NCBI RefSeq assembly: GCF_003363135.1
Contig: NZ_QRBB01000001.1
Location: 186,001 to 250,000 of the forward strand
Reading direction: 5' to 3'
Length of the DNA stretch: 64,000 bases
From: Alteriqipengyuania lutimaris
GTDB lineage: Bacteria; Pseudomonadota; Alphaproteobacteria; Sphingomonadales; Sphingomonadaceae
The first letter of the stretch is position 1; the number at the start of each line of letters is the position of its first letter. Positions 49,601 to 58,551 of this stretch are shown in pieces. The notes below the pieces were generated by a model that did no database searches, was not told the DNA's origin, and saw only the letters and a program-made list of their open reading frames with translations. The position numbers were made by a program, and so were the translations under genes.

Positions 49601-50284
49601 ATGTCCGCAATGCCTTGCGACGCAAGTGACCGCGTGCAATCCCTCGCCCCCGTGACGATAGGCGCAGGCACCGATGACGCGGCGGCGGACGCGTGGCGCA
49701 GCGTGCGCGACGATAGCGATATCCAGTTCGCACCCATCGAACCGCCCGCGCCGCGCGAAATGCCCGAGTGGCTGCGGGCCGTCGGCGAATTCCTGGTGGA
49801 TGTTTTCGGTCCGCTCGCCCGCGCCTTCGTGGCCGCGTGGCCGGTGCTGCAATGGGTGCTGGTCGGCGTCGGAGTGATTCTGCTGGCGCTGCTGATCGCA
49901 AGGATCGCGGGGCTCGAGGTTTTCGCGAAGCGCGATGCCGCCCCGGACGAGGGCGCCGAGCCGGCGATCGATCCGGCCGAGGCGCGCGCGCTGCTCGACG
50001 ATGCCGACGCGCTGGCGGCCAAGGGGCTCTACGGCGAGGCGGTCCGCCTGCTGCTCGCGCGCAGCATCGGCCAGATCGCCACGCGGCGCCCCGACCTCGT
50101 CCAGCCGTCGAGCACGGCGCGCGAACTCGCCCGGCTCGACGGCCTGCCCGAGGCGGCGCGAACCGCCTTCGCCGCGATCGCGCGCGCGGTGGAACGCGCG
50201 CTCTTTGCGCTCGAGGACCTGAGCGAGCCGGACTGGCGCACGGCGCGCGCCGCCTATGCCGATTTCGCGCAGGAGCGTGGCTGA
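49601..50284 (+). CDS. DUF4129 domain membrane protein
   Basis: 227 residues from ATG 49601 (GAAGG 4 nt upstream; the next ATG is three codons on). One or two central transmembrane helices (about 80-112, WPVLQWVLVGVGVILLALLIARIAG), then a cytoplasmic C-terminal DUF4129 domain (about 130-225) with LYGEAVRLLLARSIGQIATRRPDLVQPSSTARELAR. First gene of a six-gene operon with DUF4350, MoxR, DUF58, SpoIIM and RDD members. Role unknown; the family often accompanies MoxR/DUF58 pairs. Confidence 0.84.
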   Translation: MSAMPCDASDRVQSLAPVTIGAGTDDAAADAWRSVRDDSDIQFAPIEPPAPREMPEWLRAVGEFLVDVFGPLARAFVAAWPVLQWVLVGVGVILLALLIARIAGLEVFAKRDAAPDEGAEPAIDPAEARALLDDADALAAKGLYGEAVRLLLARSIGQIATRRPDLVQPSSTARELARLDGLPEAARTAFAAIARAVERALFALEDLSEPDWRTARAAYADFAQERG

Positions 50285-50285
50285 G

Positions 50286-51587
50286 ATGGCCGCATCCACC
50301 GATCGCGCCGCCTTCGGCAAGCGCGGCACCTTCGCGCTCGTCGTCTTCGCGGTCCTCGCCTTCGTCGCGTTCCTGTTCCTGGTCGGTCAGGGCGGGCTTT
50401 CGGGGAATGCCAATAATGGCCGCGCCCATGCCGCAGGCACGGGATTGACGGGCTTCGCCGCGCTGACCCGCATGCTCGAGGCGCAGGACGTGCCGGTGGT
50501 CCGCTCGCGCGACCGGGGCGCGATGGACACGCCCGGGCTGCTGGTGCTGACCCCGCCGCCCGAAGTCGACACCGACGAGCTGGCCGAGATCGTCGACCGG
50601 CGGCGCACCATCGGGCCGACGATGATCGTAGCGCCCAAATGGGCTACGTTTCCTGCACAGGGACGCGGCGTGAAACCCGGATGGGTCAACATTGTCAGGC
50701 CATCTGGCCGGTGGGATCTCACGATCGACACGCATGATCTGCTCGTCGACTTGGTCGACGTCGATCCGGGCGAGGGCCGGATGCGCGGCGCGACCGTCGC
50801 GGATGGAAACGCACGCTGGCGCGGTTTGGGATCGGCCGGCGGACTGCCCAGCCCCCGCTTCCTCACCGCGCTCCGCGCTCGCGATGCCGAAGGGGTCCTC
50901 AGCCCCGTGGTGGTCGACGACCAGAACCGCATGCTGGCCGCCCATCTTGCCGACGACGGCAGCTATCTCGACGGCGATCTCTACCTCGATCCCGAGCGCG
51001 GCGATGGCCGCCCAGTCTACAACGTGCTGATCGTGGCGGAGCCCGACCTGCTGAACAACTGGGGCCTCGCGGACGCGACCCGCGCCGCGCTGGCCTCGGA
51101 TCTCGTCGCGCTCGCACGGCAGGGGACGGAAGCGCCGGTGCACTTCGACATGACGCTGAACGGGCTCGGCGCCTCGCGCAACCTCCTGACGCTCGCGTTC
51201 GAGCCGCCCTTCCTCGCCGCCACGTTGACGCTGCTGCTGGCGCTCGCCATCGCGATGTGGCGCGCCTTTGCGCGCTTCGGCCCGGCGCTGCGCCCGGCCC
51301 CCGCGATCCAGCCGGGCAAGAGCCAGCTGGTCGCCAATGGCGCGGATGTGATCGCGCGCAGCCGTCGCCTGCGGCTGCTGAAGACCCCGTACGAGGCGCT
51401 GGCGCGCGCGCGCATCGCGCGGCGTCTGGGCCTGCACGAAGCCGATGCCGAGGATATCGACCGCGCGCTCGCCGCGCGGGGGCACCCCGGCCTCGAACAA
51501 CAGCTCGAACCCCTTCGCGGGGCACGGCGCAGCACCGAGATCGTCCGTGCCGCCCGCTCGCTCCGCGACCTCGAAAGGACCTTATGA
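50286..51587 (+). CDS. DUF4350 domain-containing membrane protein
   Basis: 433 residues, ATG 50286, one base after the DUF4129 stop. An N-terminal helix (about 17-38), an extracytoplasmic DUF4350 domain (about 55-290; [47 protein letters not shown]), a second helix (about 305-330), and a cytoplasmic helical tail. The DUF4350 fold resembles glutamine-amidotransferase-like domains of ABC accessory proteins and may bind a ligand. Stop overlaps the MoxR start (ATGA). Confidence 0.84.
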   Translation: MAASTDRAAFGKRGTFALVVFAVLAFVAFLFLVGQGGLSGNANNGRAHAAGTGLTGFAALTRMLEAQDVPVVRSRDRGAMDTPGLLVLTPPPEVDTDELAEIVDRRRTIGPTMIVAPKWATFPAQGRGVKPGWVNIVRPSGRWDLTIDTHDLLVDLVDVDPGEGRMRGATVADGNARWRGLGSAGGLPSPRFLTALRARDAEGVLSPVVVDDQNRMLAAHLADDGSYLDGDLYLDPERGDGRPVYNVLIVAEPDLLNNWGLADATRAALASDLVALARQGTEAPVHFDMTLNGLGASRNLLTLAFEPPFLAATLTLLLALAIAMWRAFARFGPALRPAPAIQPGKSQLVANGADVIARSRRLRLLKTPYEALARARIARRLGLHEADAEDIDRALAARGHPGLEQQLEPLRGARRSTEIVRAARSLRDLERTL

Positions 51588-52546
51588 CACAGCCGCTGGA
51601 AACGCTTCGCACCCTCGCCGCCGACGTGAAGGCGCAAGTCGGCAAGGCCATTATCGGCCAGGAAGAGACGATCGATCACCTGCTCGTCGCGCTGATCGCG
51701 CAGGGCCACGTGCTGCTGGAGGGGCCGCCGGGCACCGCCAAGACCTTCCTCGCGCAGTGCTTCGCGCGCGCCACCGGGCTCGACTATGGCCGCATCCAGT
51801 TCACGCCCGACCTGCTGCCGGGCGATATCCTCGGCTCCAACCTGTTCAACTTCCAGACCAGCCAGTTCACGCTGACGCGCGGCGCGATCTTCACCGAGCT
51901 GCTGCTGGCGGACGAGATCAACCGCACCCCGCCCAAGACGCAGGCCGCGCTGCTCGAGGCGATGCAGGAACGCCGCGTGACGCTGGACGGCGAAACGCAC
52001 GTGCTGCCCGACCGCTTCATGGTGATCGCGACGCAGAACCCGATCGAGAGCCAGGGCGTCTACCCGCTGCCCGAGGCGCAGCTCGACCGCTTTCTGTTCA
52101 AGCTGATGGCCGCCTATCCGAGCGCGGAGGAAGAGGCGAATATCGTCGCGCGCTTCGGTGCCGAGCAGGGCCCGCCCCGGCCCGAGACCTTCGGGATCGA
52201 GGCGGTGACGGGGCGCGACGCGCTGCAGGAGAGCATTGCTGCGGTGAAGGCGGTCACCCTCGCGCCCGAGAATGTCGACTATGTCGTGCGGCTGGTGCGC
52301 GCGACGCGCGACCACGCCGATCTCGCGACCGGCGCATCCCCGCGTGCCGCCGTGCTGCTGGGCAATGCCGCCCGCGTCCGCGCCGCGATCGACGGGCGCG
52401 ACTACGTGGTGCCCGACGATATCAAGGCGCTGGCGACAGGCGTGCTGCGCCACCGCCTGATCCTGTCGGCCGCCGCCGAGATCGAGGGGCGCGAGGTCGA
52501 GGCGATCGTCGCCGACCTGATCGAAAGCACGCAGGCGCCGCGGTGA
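51584..52546 (+). CDS. MoxR family AAA+ ATPase
   Basis: 320 residues, ATG 51584 with GAAAGGA upstream. AAA+ core: Walker [14 protein letters not shown], Walker B with sensor region [22 protein letters not shown], sensor 1 [24 protein letters not shown], and the C-terminal lid with [16 protein letters not shown]. MoxR ATPases act as chaperones for maturation of partners containing von Willebrand A-like folds, here most likely the DUF58 protein encoded next. Confidence 0.94.
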   Translation: MTQPLETLRTLAADVKAQVGKAIIGQEETIDHLLVALIAQGHVLLEGPPGTAKTFLAQCFARATGLDYGRIQFTPDLLPGDILGSNLFNFQTSQFTLTRGAIFTELLLADEINRTPPKTQAALLEAMQERRVTLDGETHVLPDRFMVIATQNPIESQGVYPLPEAQLDRFLFKLMAAYPSAEEEANIVARFGAEQGPPRPETFGIEAVTGRDALQESIAAVKAVTLAPENVDYVVRLVRATRDHADLATGASPRAAVLLGNAARVRAAIDGRDYVVPDDIKALATGVLRHRLILSAAAEIEGREVEAIVADLIESTQAPR

Positions 52547-52556
52547 ACCCGAACCA

Positions 52557-52708
52557 CCAGATCCTCCCCGCTTTTGCCCGAAGGGCACAAGTGGGGAGGG
52601 GGACCACCCGCAGGGTGGTGGAGGGGTGTTTCCCTTCAAGCCCCCCTCCGTCAGACGCCTTCGGCGCCTGCCACCTCCCCATTTGCGCTTCGCGAAAACG
52701 GGGAGGAA
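52557..52708 (+). repeat. Dispersed palindromic repeat R1, copy 1 (inside operon)
   Basis: It shares its ends with 56977-57153: CCAGATCCTCCCCGCTTTT at the left and CCACCTCCCCATTT...ACGGGGAGGAA at the right, with internal GGGGAGGGGGACC and CCCCTCCGTCAG blocks. CTCCCC/GGGGAG segments and smaller internal palindromes let it fold into nested hairpins. Copy 1 lies between the MoxR and DUF58 genes and its right end, GGGGAGGA, is the Shine-Dalgarno of the DUF58 gene. Confidence 0.8.
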
Positions 52709-52715
52709 TGCGGGC

Positions 52716-54035
52716 GTGACCGCGCTGCTCCCCACCACCCGCACCGCGCGGATCGTGGCGCTCGCCGCGCCGCTCGCGCTGGCGGTCGCGCTGCTGGCGC
52801 CGGCGGCATGGCTCGCCGTGCCCGTCGCGGCGGCGGTGCTGCTGGTGCTGGTGCTGGTCGATGCGGCGCGCGCCGGAAACCTCGCGGACTGGAAGCTGGA
52901 GCACGAGAGCGATGTCGAGATCGGCCAGCCGACGCTGCTATCGGTGTCCGCCGACCTCACCGGTCGCGCAGGCGCGGTGCAGGCCGCGCTGGCGGCCGAG
53001 CCGCGGCTTGCCCCCGGCGGACGCATCACGCTCGATCTCGAACCCGCGCACGGCATCTGGCGGGGCGAGGCGGAGCTTGCCGCGACCCGGCGCGGCACCG
53101 CCGAGATCGATGCGCTATGGCTCGCGTGGGAAGGGCCGTGGGGCCTCGGCTCGCGCCAGAAGCGCATCGCGCTCGACCGCGAGGTCCGCATCTGGCCCGA
53201 CCTCTCCCCGATCCGATCGCGCCCGCTGCAGGCGCTGCTGCGCGATGCCGAGCTGGGCGTCACCAGCCGCCGCCGCCGCGGCGAAGGCACGCAGTTCGAG
53301 GCGCTGGCGGAGTACCAGCCGGGCATGGACCGCCGCCGGATCGACTGGAAGGCCAGCGCCCGCCACGCGGCGCTCTATGCGCGCGAGAACGAGGCGGAGC
53401 GCAACAACCAGATCGTCTTCGCCTTCGACTGCGGGCAGGCGATGTGCGAGCCGATCGACGGCCTACCCCGGCTCGACCGTGCCGTCAGCGCGGGCCTGAC
53501 CGCAGCTTACGTGGCGCTCAAGGGCGGCGACCGCACGATGCTGTTCGGCTTTGCGCGCAAGCCCCTGCTCGCCAGCCCCTTCGTGAGCGAGACGCGCAGC
53601 TTCGTGCGCCTGCAGCAGGCGGCGGCCGGGCTCGATTACATGCCGGGCGAGGAAGCGAACTACACGCTGGCGCTCGCCACCCTCAGCGCCCGGCTCAAGC
53701 GGCGTTCGCTGGTCGTGCTGTTCTCCGATTTCAGCGACACGACCGCGGCGGAGCTGATGATCGAGAGCCTCGGGCGGTTGCGGCAGCGCCATGCGGTGAT
53801 CTTCGTGACGCTCGAGGACCGCGAGCTGGCCGCCTTCACCGATGCGCAGCCCGATTCGATCGACGCGCTCGCCCGCGCGGTCACCGCCGACGCGCTCGCC
53901 CGACAGCGCCAGCTGGTCATCACCCGCCTGCGCCGGATGGGTATCGACGTGATCGAGGCACCGCATGACAAGCTCGGCTTCGCGCTGATCGACCGTTACC
54001 TCGCCCTGCGCGCGCAGGAGGCGATCGCAGGATGA
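52716..54035 (+). CDS. DUF58 domain-containing protein
   Basis: 439 residues from GTG 52716; the frame is open upstream but through the repeat, and GGAGG at 52702-52706 supports this start. Two adjacent N-terminal helices (about 13-50), then a domain with the DUF58 signature GTQFEALAEYQPGMDRRRIDWKASARHAALYARENE and a von Willebrand A-like C-terminus (LVVLFSDFSDTTAAELMIESLGRL). The vWA-like part is the expected MoxR client. In the operon it may form a membrane complex with the DUF4129, DUF4350, SpoIIM and RDD proteins. Stop overlaps the next start. Confidence 0.9.
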   Translation: MTALLPTTRTARIVALAAPLALAVALLAPAAWLAVPVAAAVLLVLVLVDAARAGNLADWKLEHESDVEIGQPTLLSVSADLTGRAGAVQAALAAEPRLAPGGRITLDLEPAHGIWRGEAELAATRRGTAEIDALWLAWEGPWGLGSRQKRIALDREVRIWPDLSPIRSRPLQALLRDAELGVTSRRRRGEGTQFEALAEYQPGMDRRRIDWKASARHAALYARENEAERNNQIVFAFDCGQAMCEPIDGLPRLDRAVSAGLTAAYVALKGGDRTMLFGFARKPLLASPFVSETRSFVRLQQAAAGLDYMPGEEANYTLALATLSARLKRRSLVVLFSDFSDTTAAELMIESLGRLRQRHAVIFVTLEDRELAAFTDAQPDSIDALARAVTADALARQRQLVITRLRRMGIDVIEAPHDKLGFALIDRYLALRAQEAIAG

Positions 54036-55102
54036 AGCCGCCCGTCATCCGCAACCCCTTCCGCGCGGCCCCCCCGCCCGAGGTGCCCGCGATCGAGGCG
54101 GCTGCCCTGCGCTCGGACCGGTTTCGGCTGGAGCGCGAGGGCGACTGGCGCCGGCTCGACCGGATTGTCAAGCGGCTCGAGCGCGGCAGCATCCGGCGCC
54201 TGTCGGACGAGGATATTGCCGACCTGCCGGTGCTCTACCGCCAAGCCGCCTCGAGCCTCGCCGTGGCCCGCGAAACCTCGCTCGACGCAGCGACGCTCGG
54301 CTTTCTCGAAAATCTGGTCGAGCGCGCATGGTACCAGGTCTACGGCCCGCGCAGCGGCGTCTTCCGCTGGCTCGCGGGCTTCCTGCGCGGCGGATGGAGC
54401 CGCGCGGTCCGCGCCATCGGCATCGACATCGCGCTCGCCTTCGCCGCCATGGCGGCCGGGGTGGCCGCCGGCTGGCTGCTCGTCGCGCGCAATCTCGACT
54501 GGTATTTCGCGCTGGTGCCCGGCGGCATGGCGGGGGGCCGCGTACCGGGCGCCAGCCGCGCGGAGCTGGCGCAGACGCTGGGCATAGCCGACAGCGCGGG
54601 CGGCCTTTCCGCCTTCGCCGCCTACCTGTTCTACAACAATGCCACCGTGTGCATCCTCGCCTTCGCGCTCGGCTTCGCCTTCGGCGTGCCGACGCTCCTG
54701 CTGCTGATCTACAACATGGCGATGCTCGGCGCGATGGCGTGGCTGTTCCATTCGGTCGGCCTGCTGCCCGAATTCATCGCCTGGCTGAGCGTGCACGGCA
54801 CGACCGAGTTCGGCGCGATCCTGCTCGCGGGCGCGGCGGGCGTCCATGTCGGGCGCAGCATGGCCTTCCCCGGTAATGCCAGCATCCTCGCCGCGACCGC
54901 CGCGGCCGGGCGACGCGCCGCGCTGGTGATGCTCGGCTGCGTCATCATGTTGATCTTCGCCGCCGTGCTCGAGGCCTTCCCGCGCCAGCTCGCCGGGTTC
55001 GAGGCGCGCGTCGTCATCGGCGTCTTCATGCTGCTGGTGTGGACCGCGCTGTTCACGCTCGTGGGCCGCCGCGCGCCATCCTCGTCCGGGGAGGCCGCAT
55101 GA
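54032..55102 (+). CDS. SpoIIM/DUF95 family membrane protein
   Basis: 356 residues, ATG 54032 overlapping the previous stop (ATGA). A soluble N-terminal helical region (about 1-120) is followed by about five or six transmembrane helices with the family hallmark YNNATVCILAFALGFAFGVPTLLLLIYNMAMLGAMAW and HGTTEFGAILLAGAAGVHVG. Homologous to stage II sporulation protein M, but here in a non-sporulating bacterium, where such genes regularly accompany MoxR-DUF58 clusters. Confidence 0.9.
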   Translation: MKPPVIRNPFRAAPPPEVPAIEAAALRSDRFRLEREGDWRRLDRIVKRLERGSIRRLSDEDIADLPVLYRQAASSLAVARETSLDAATLGFLENLVERAWYQVYGPRSGVFRWLAGFLRGGWSRAVRAIGIDIALAFAAMAAGVAAGWLLVARNLDWYFALVPGGMAGGRVPGASRAELAQTLGIADSAGGLSAFAAYLFYNNATVCILAFALGFAFGVPTLLLLIYNMAMLGAMAWLFHSVGLLPEFIAWLSVHGTTEFGAILLAGAAGVHVGRSMAFPGNASILAATAAAGRRAALVMLGCVIMLIFAAVLEAFPRQLAGFEARVVIGVFMLLVWTALFTLVGRRAPSSSGEAA

Positions 55103-56001
55103 CCGCGCTGGCGGCCCCGGACAGCAAACGGCTGCGGCAGGTGATCACGCCCGAGGGCGTGCCGCTGCGGATCGTGCTCGCGACGCGCGGAGCCCGGCTG
55201 CTCGCGCTCGTCCTCGACTATGCGATCATCTTCGCCACCGTCCTGGCGGTCGCCATCGCGCTGATCCTGATCGGGATCAATCTGGGCACGCTCGAGCAGC
55301 TCGACAACGGGCCGGGCGAATTCCTTATCGTGATCTTCTTCATCGCGATGTTCGTGCTGCTGAACGGCTATTTCATCTTCTTCGAAATGGGGCCGAGAGG
55401 GGCGACGCCGGGCAAGCGGCTGGTCGGCATCCGGGTCGCCGCGCGGCCGCAGGGCCAGGCGGGCGAACGCCTGACCGCCGAAGCGATCATCGCGCGCAAC
55501 CTGTTGCGCCAGATCGAGATCTTCCTGCCGCTGACCTTCTTCCAGAGCGCGGGCGACGGCGGCGCGGCGTGGATCGCCGGATCGCTGTGGTTCGCGACCT
55601 TCATGCTGTTCCCCTTCTTCAACCGCGATGCGCTGCGCGCGGGCGACGTCGTCGCGGGGACCTGGGTGGTCGTGGCGCCGCGGCGCAAGCTGGCCGACGT
55701 GCTCTCGCTCGCATCGGCGCAGGACAGCGCCGCCACGCCCGTCTACCGCTTCGGACCCGAAGAGCTGACGGTCTACGGCGAGTACGAGCTGCAATCGCTC
55801 GAACGCGTGCTGCGCGACGGCGATGAGGCGACGCTCGCCGCGGTCCACCGCGCGATCGTCCGCAAGATCGGCTGGGAAGCCGGATCGGGCGACGAGCGCG
55901 CATTTCTCGAAGCCTTCTACACCGCGCTGCGCGCCAAGCTGGAAGGCGACCTGCGCTTCGGCCAGCGAAAGGCGGACAAGCACTCGGCGCTGGAAGGCTA
56001 G
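55099..56001 (+). CDS. RDD family membrane protein
   Basis: 300 residues, ATG 55099 overlapping the SpoIIM stop. RDD domain with the Arg/Asp signatures RGARLLALVLDYAIIFATVL and ATPGKRLVGIRVAARPQGQAGERLTAEAIIARNLLRQIE and three or four transmembrane segments (about 30-55, 75-95, 150-175). A cytoplasmic tail of about 100 residues (ADVLSLASAQDSAATPVYRF) completes it. Last gene of the operon; its function in such clusters is unknown. Confidence 0.9.
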   Translation: MTALAAPDSKRLRQVITPEGVPLRIVLATRGARLLALVLDYAIIFATVLAVAIALILIGINLGTLEQLDNGPGEFLIVIFFIAMFVLLNGYFIFFEMGPRGATPGKRLVGIRVAARPQGQAGERLTAEAIIARNLLRQIEIFLPLTFFQSAGDGGAAWIAGSLWFATFMLFPFFNRDALRAGDVVAGTWVVVAPRRKLADVLSLASAQDSAATPVYRFGPEELTVYGEYELQSLERVLRDGDEATLAAVHRAIVRKIGWEAGSGDERAFLEAFYTALRAKLEGDLRFGQRKADKHSALEG

Positions 56002-56078
56002 CGCGCGGGCTAGCGCGCGCCATCGGCGCCGATTGCACGCTTGGCCCGGCTCCGGTATTATCCTTGCCGGAGAGAGAC

Positions 56079-56972
56079 ATGAAACACGCCCCCGCCATCG
56101 GCGAATACATCACCCGCGCAGAGATCGCCGAACTCAGCGCCAAGTCCGATGCACGCGCCGCCGCGACCGTGCTGTTCCAGAGCGCGCTTGCAGTGGCGGC
56201 CTTTGCGGTGGCGATCGTGTGGCCCAACCCGCTGACGATCCTCGCCGCGATCATCGTGCTGGGCGGGCGCATCCAGGCCTTCGGGATCATCACGCATGAT
56301 TGCGCGCATGGCGCGTTCTTCCGCACGCCGAAGCTGAACGTGTTCGTCGGCAAGTGGGTGAGCGGCGCGGCGGCGCATGTCCCGCTCGACCTCTATCGCC
56401 GCTATCACCTCAACCACCACAAGTACGCGGGCACGCCCGACGATCCGGACAAGTGGATGGTGAAGTCCTACCCCGTCACGCGCGCCTCGCTGAAGCGCAA
56501 GCTGGTCCGCGACGTGACCGGCCAGACCGGCTTTCGCGACCTGCTGGGCGAGATCAAAAACTTCAAGTGGAGCCAGACCGGGCCGTCGGTGCTGTTCCAC
56601 ACGCTGCTCTTCGTGGCGCTGCTCGCGGTCGGTGCGCCGTGGGCCTACCCGATGTGGTGGGCCGCGCGGATCTTCGTCTATCCGCTGACGATGCGGCTGC
56701 GGCAGATTTCCGAGCATGGCGTGGCGAAGGACCGCGATGCGATGGATGCCCGCATCAACACCGGCACCACGATCCCGCGCTGGTGGGAGGCGCTGCTGCT
56801 GTCACCCTGCAACGTGAACTACCACTTGGAGCATCACATTTTCGCGGGCGTCCCGCCCTACCGGCTGGCGCGGTTGCACCACCTGCTTTCGGAGCGCGGC
56901 TACTACCGCGACCATGACTGCATCGCGCACGGCTTCGGCGACGTACTGCGCCGCGCGACGCGCCCGGCCTGA
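56079..56972 (+). CDS. Fatty acid desaturase-family membrane enzyme
   Basis: 297 residues from ATG 56079 (GGAGAGAG just upstream; a TTG 15 nt earlier is less likely). Three His clusters, ITHDCAHGAFF, RRYHLNHHKYAG and NVNYHLEHHIFAGVPPYRL, mark the di-iron desaturase/hydroxylase family; hydrophobic segments near 45-75 and 170-200. The HDCAHG form and short length resemble sphingolipid or carotenoid desaturase/hydroxylase relatives, but the substrate is not deducible. Distinct from the desaturase at 26.7-27.8 kb. Confidence 0.87.
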   Translation: MKHAPAIGEYITRAEIAELSAKSDARAAATVLFQSALAVAAFAVAIVWPNPLTILAAIIVLGGRIQAFGIITHDCAHGAFFRTPKLNVFVGKWVSGAAAHVPLDLYRRYHLNHHKYAGTPDDPDKWMVKSYPVTRASLKRKLVRDVTGQTGFRDLLGEIKNFKWSQTGPSVLFHTLLFVALLAVGAPWAYPMWWAARIFVYPLTMRLRQISEHGVAKDRDAMDARINTGTTIPRWWEALLLSPCNVNYHLEHHIFAGVPPYRLARLHHLLSERGYYRDHDCIAHGFGDVLRRATRPA

Positions 56973-56976
56973 CGCT

Positions 56977-57153
56977 CCAGATCCTCCCCGCTTTTCCCGG
57001 AGGGACAAGCGGGGAGGGGGACCGCCGGACCGCTAGGTCCGGGGGTGGAGGGGCCCAATCTGAGGCCGCAGCGCCTCACCCCCGCCCCTCCGTCAGATGC
57101 CTGACGGCATCTGCCACCTCCCCATTTGGCGCTCCGCGCAAAACGGGGAGGAA
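56977..57153 (+). repeat. Dispersed palindromic repeat R1, copy 2
   Basis: Second copy of the element at 52557-52708, same orientation, beginning CCAGATCCTCCCCGC and ending ACGGGGAGGAA. The centre differs (GGACCGCCGGACC-type palindrome and an extra GC-rich segment) while the ends are conserved. It starts 5 nt after the desaturase stop. With R2 copy 2 it fills most of the 423-nt gap 56973-57395. Confidence 0.8.
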
Positions 57154-57171
57154 CCTGCAGGCCTTCTGCTG

Positions 57172-57364
57172 TCCTACACGCGCCGCTCGCGCTAGCGTGG
57201 CGGCGGCTCTTTCCCATCGTCGTCCCTGCGTTTCCCTTCCGCGCGCCTCATGGAAAAAAGAGGCGCAAACCGGCAAAGTGTCACCCGGCCGGAAATATGT
57301 CTTTGTAAAACAGAGGCTTCCCGAGGTTTTTCGAGGGTGACACCAGGGTGACACGTGTCACCCT
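57172..57364 (+). repeat. Dispersed intergenic repeat R2, copy 2
   Basis: Matches 17260-17431 in the CTAGCGTNGCGGCGGCTCTTTC block, the GTGTCACCCGG block and the terminal cluster of GGGTGACA elements. Here that cluster includes a perfect 18-bp palindrome, GGGTGACACGTGTCACCC (57346-57363). Located between a plus-strand gene and a convergent minus-strand gene, as for copy 1. Confidence 0.7.
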
Positions 57365-57395
57365 CGTCACCCCTGTCCGACAGGGAAGCAGGCCG

Positions 57396-58451
57396 CTATT
57401 CGCCCTCGCCGTAGATCGCGATCTCGCGCAGCCCTTCGCTGGTCGAGCGGGCGCGGTACATGCCGGGCGTGTTGAAGCTGAAGATCGCATCGCCTGCGGG
57501 CGTGACGAGGATCACGCCGCCGTCGCCGCCCAGCTCCTTCACCTCGGCCAGAACCTCATCGGCGACATTCTGAGACTTGGCACGGGTCCAGACCGGATGC
57601 GGTTCCACACCCGCTGCCAGCAGATCGAGGATTTCTTCCTGAAGCCGCAACCGCGTGCAGATCTCCTGCGCCACGCCGACGCGGATGAAGAACTCGCCCC
57701 AGCCGGTCGCGGAGACCGCGCAAGCGCGGTTGTCGGCATAGGTCCCGGCGCCGATCACCGGGGCATCGCCGATCCGGCCCCAGCGCTTGCCGGTCATCCC
57801 GCCGGTCGAAGTCCCCGCCGCAAGGTTGCCTTCCCTATCGAGCGCAACCGCGCCGACCGTCCCGAACTTGAGGTCGACGTCCAGCGCCGAAAGCGCCTCC
57901 GCCTTCATCCGTTCGAGCGACTCCCGGCGTGCCTCGGTCGCGAACCATTCGTTTTCCACTCGCTCCAGATCCGTGCCGTCGGCGAAGGTTTCCGCCCCCG
58001 CCCCGCTCAGGAAGACATGCCGCCCGTCGCGCATCACTTCTTGAGCGAGCAGGATCGGGTGGCGCACCGTGCTGGTGCCCGTCACCGCGCCCGCCGCGCG
58101 GTCGCGCCCATCCATCAGCGCGGCGTCATGCTCGATCGTGCCGTCCCAGGTAAACACCGCCCCGCGCCCGGCGTTGAACCTCGGCTCGTCTTCCATCAGC
58201 GTGATCGCGGCGGTCACCGCGTCCATCGCGCTGCCGCCATCGCGCAGGATGTCTTCGCCCGCTTTCAGTGCCGCATCGAGCGCGGCGCGATACTCGGTCT
58301 CCTGCTCTGCCGTCATGTTCGCACGCTCGATCGTCCCCGCCCCGCCGTGGATCGCGAAGGACCAGCGCGGTTCGCCCGGGTCGTAACCGTCCTGTGCAGC
58401 GGCGGGTGCGGCAAGCATGAAGGAAAGAGCGAGTGCGATGATCGCGCGCAT
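57396..58451 (-). CDS. Isoaspartyl peptidase/L-asparaginase, exported Ntn-hydrolase
   Basis: 351 residues from ATG 58451, where a signal peptide begins (IIALALSFMLAAPAAAQ). Plant-type asparaginase fold: FAIHGGAGTIERA at the start, FNAGRGAVFTWDG, and the autoprocessing site KFGTVGAVALD, whose Thr becomes the N-terminal nucleophile of the beta subunit, then GTSTGGMTGKRWGRIGDAPVIGAGTYAD. It would remove beta-aspartyl residues from peptides in the periplasm. The start is preceded by AAGGGG. Divergent from the following acetyltransferase. Confidence 0.93.
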   Translation of the reverse strand: MRAIIALALSFMLAAPAAAQDGYDPGEPRWSFAIHGGAGTIERANMTAEQETEYRAALDAALKAGEDILRDGGSAMDAVTAAITLMEDEPRFNAGRGAVFTWDGTIEHDAALMDGRDRAAGAVTGTSTVRHPILLAQEVMRDGRHVFLSGAGAETFADGTDLERVENEWFATEARRESLERMKAEALSALDVDLKFGTVGAVALDREGNLAAGTSTGGMTGKRWGRIGDAPVIGAGTYADNRACAVSATGWGEFFIRVGVAQEICTRLRLQEEILDLLAAGVEPHPVWTRAKSQNVADEVLAEVKELGGDGGVILVTPAGDAIFSFNTPGMYRARSTSEGLREIAIYGEGE

Positions 58452-58551
58452 GAAGGAAATCCCCTTGTTCTGGTCGGCGCCGTTCTGCCCTGTCGCCACC
58501 GCACGGTCCAGCGCTTCCCCGACGCGGATCCACGCGCTAGGCACCTCACCC

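Noticed and set aside
52557..57153. R1 copies as insertion sequences or MITEs
   Set aside because: No transposase, no clear target-site duplication and no simple terminal inverted repeat beyond the CTCCCC/GGGGAG ends; kept as a repeat of unknown origin.
57153..57185. GGAAC in the R1/R2 junction as an EcfG promoter
   Set aside because: No CGTT at 16 or 17 nt downstream and no plus-strand gene follows.
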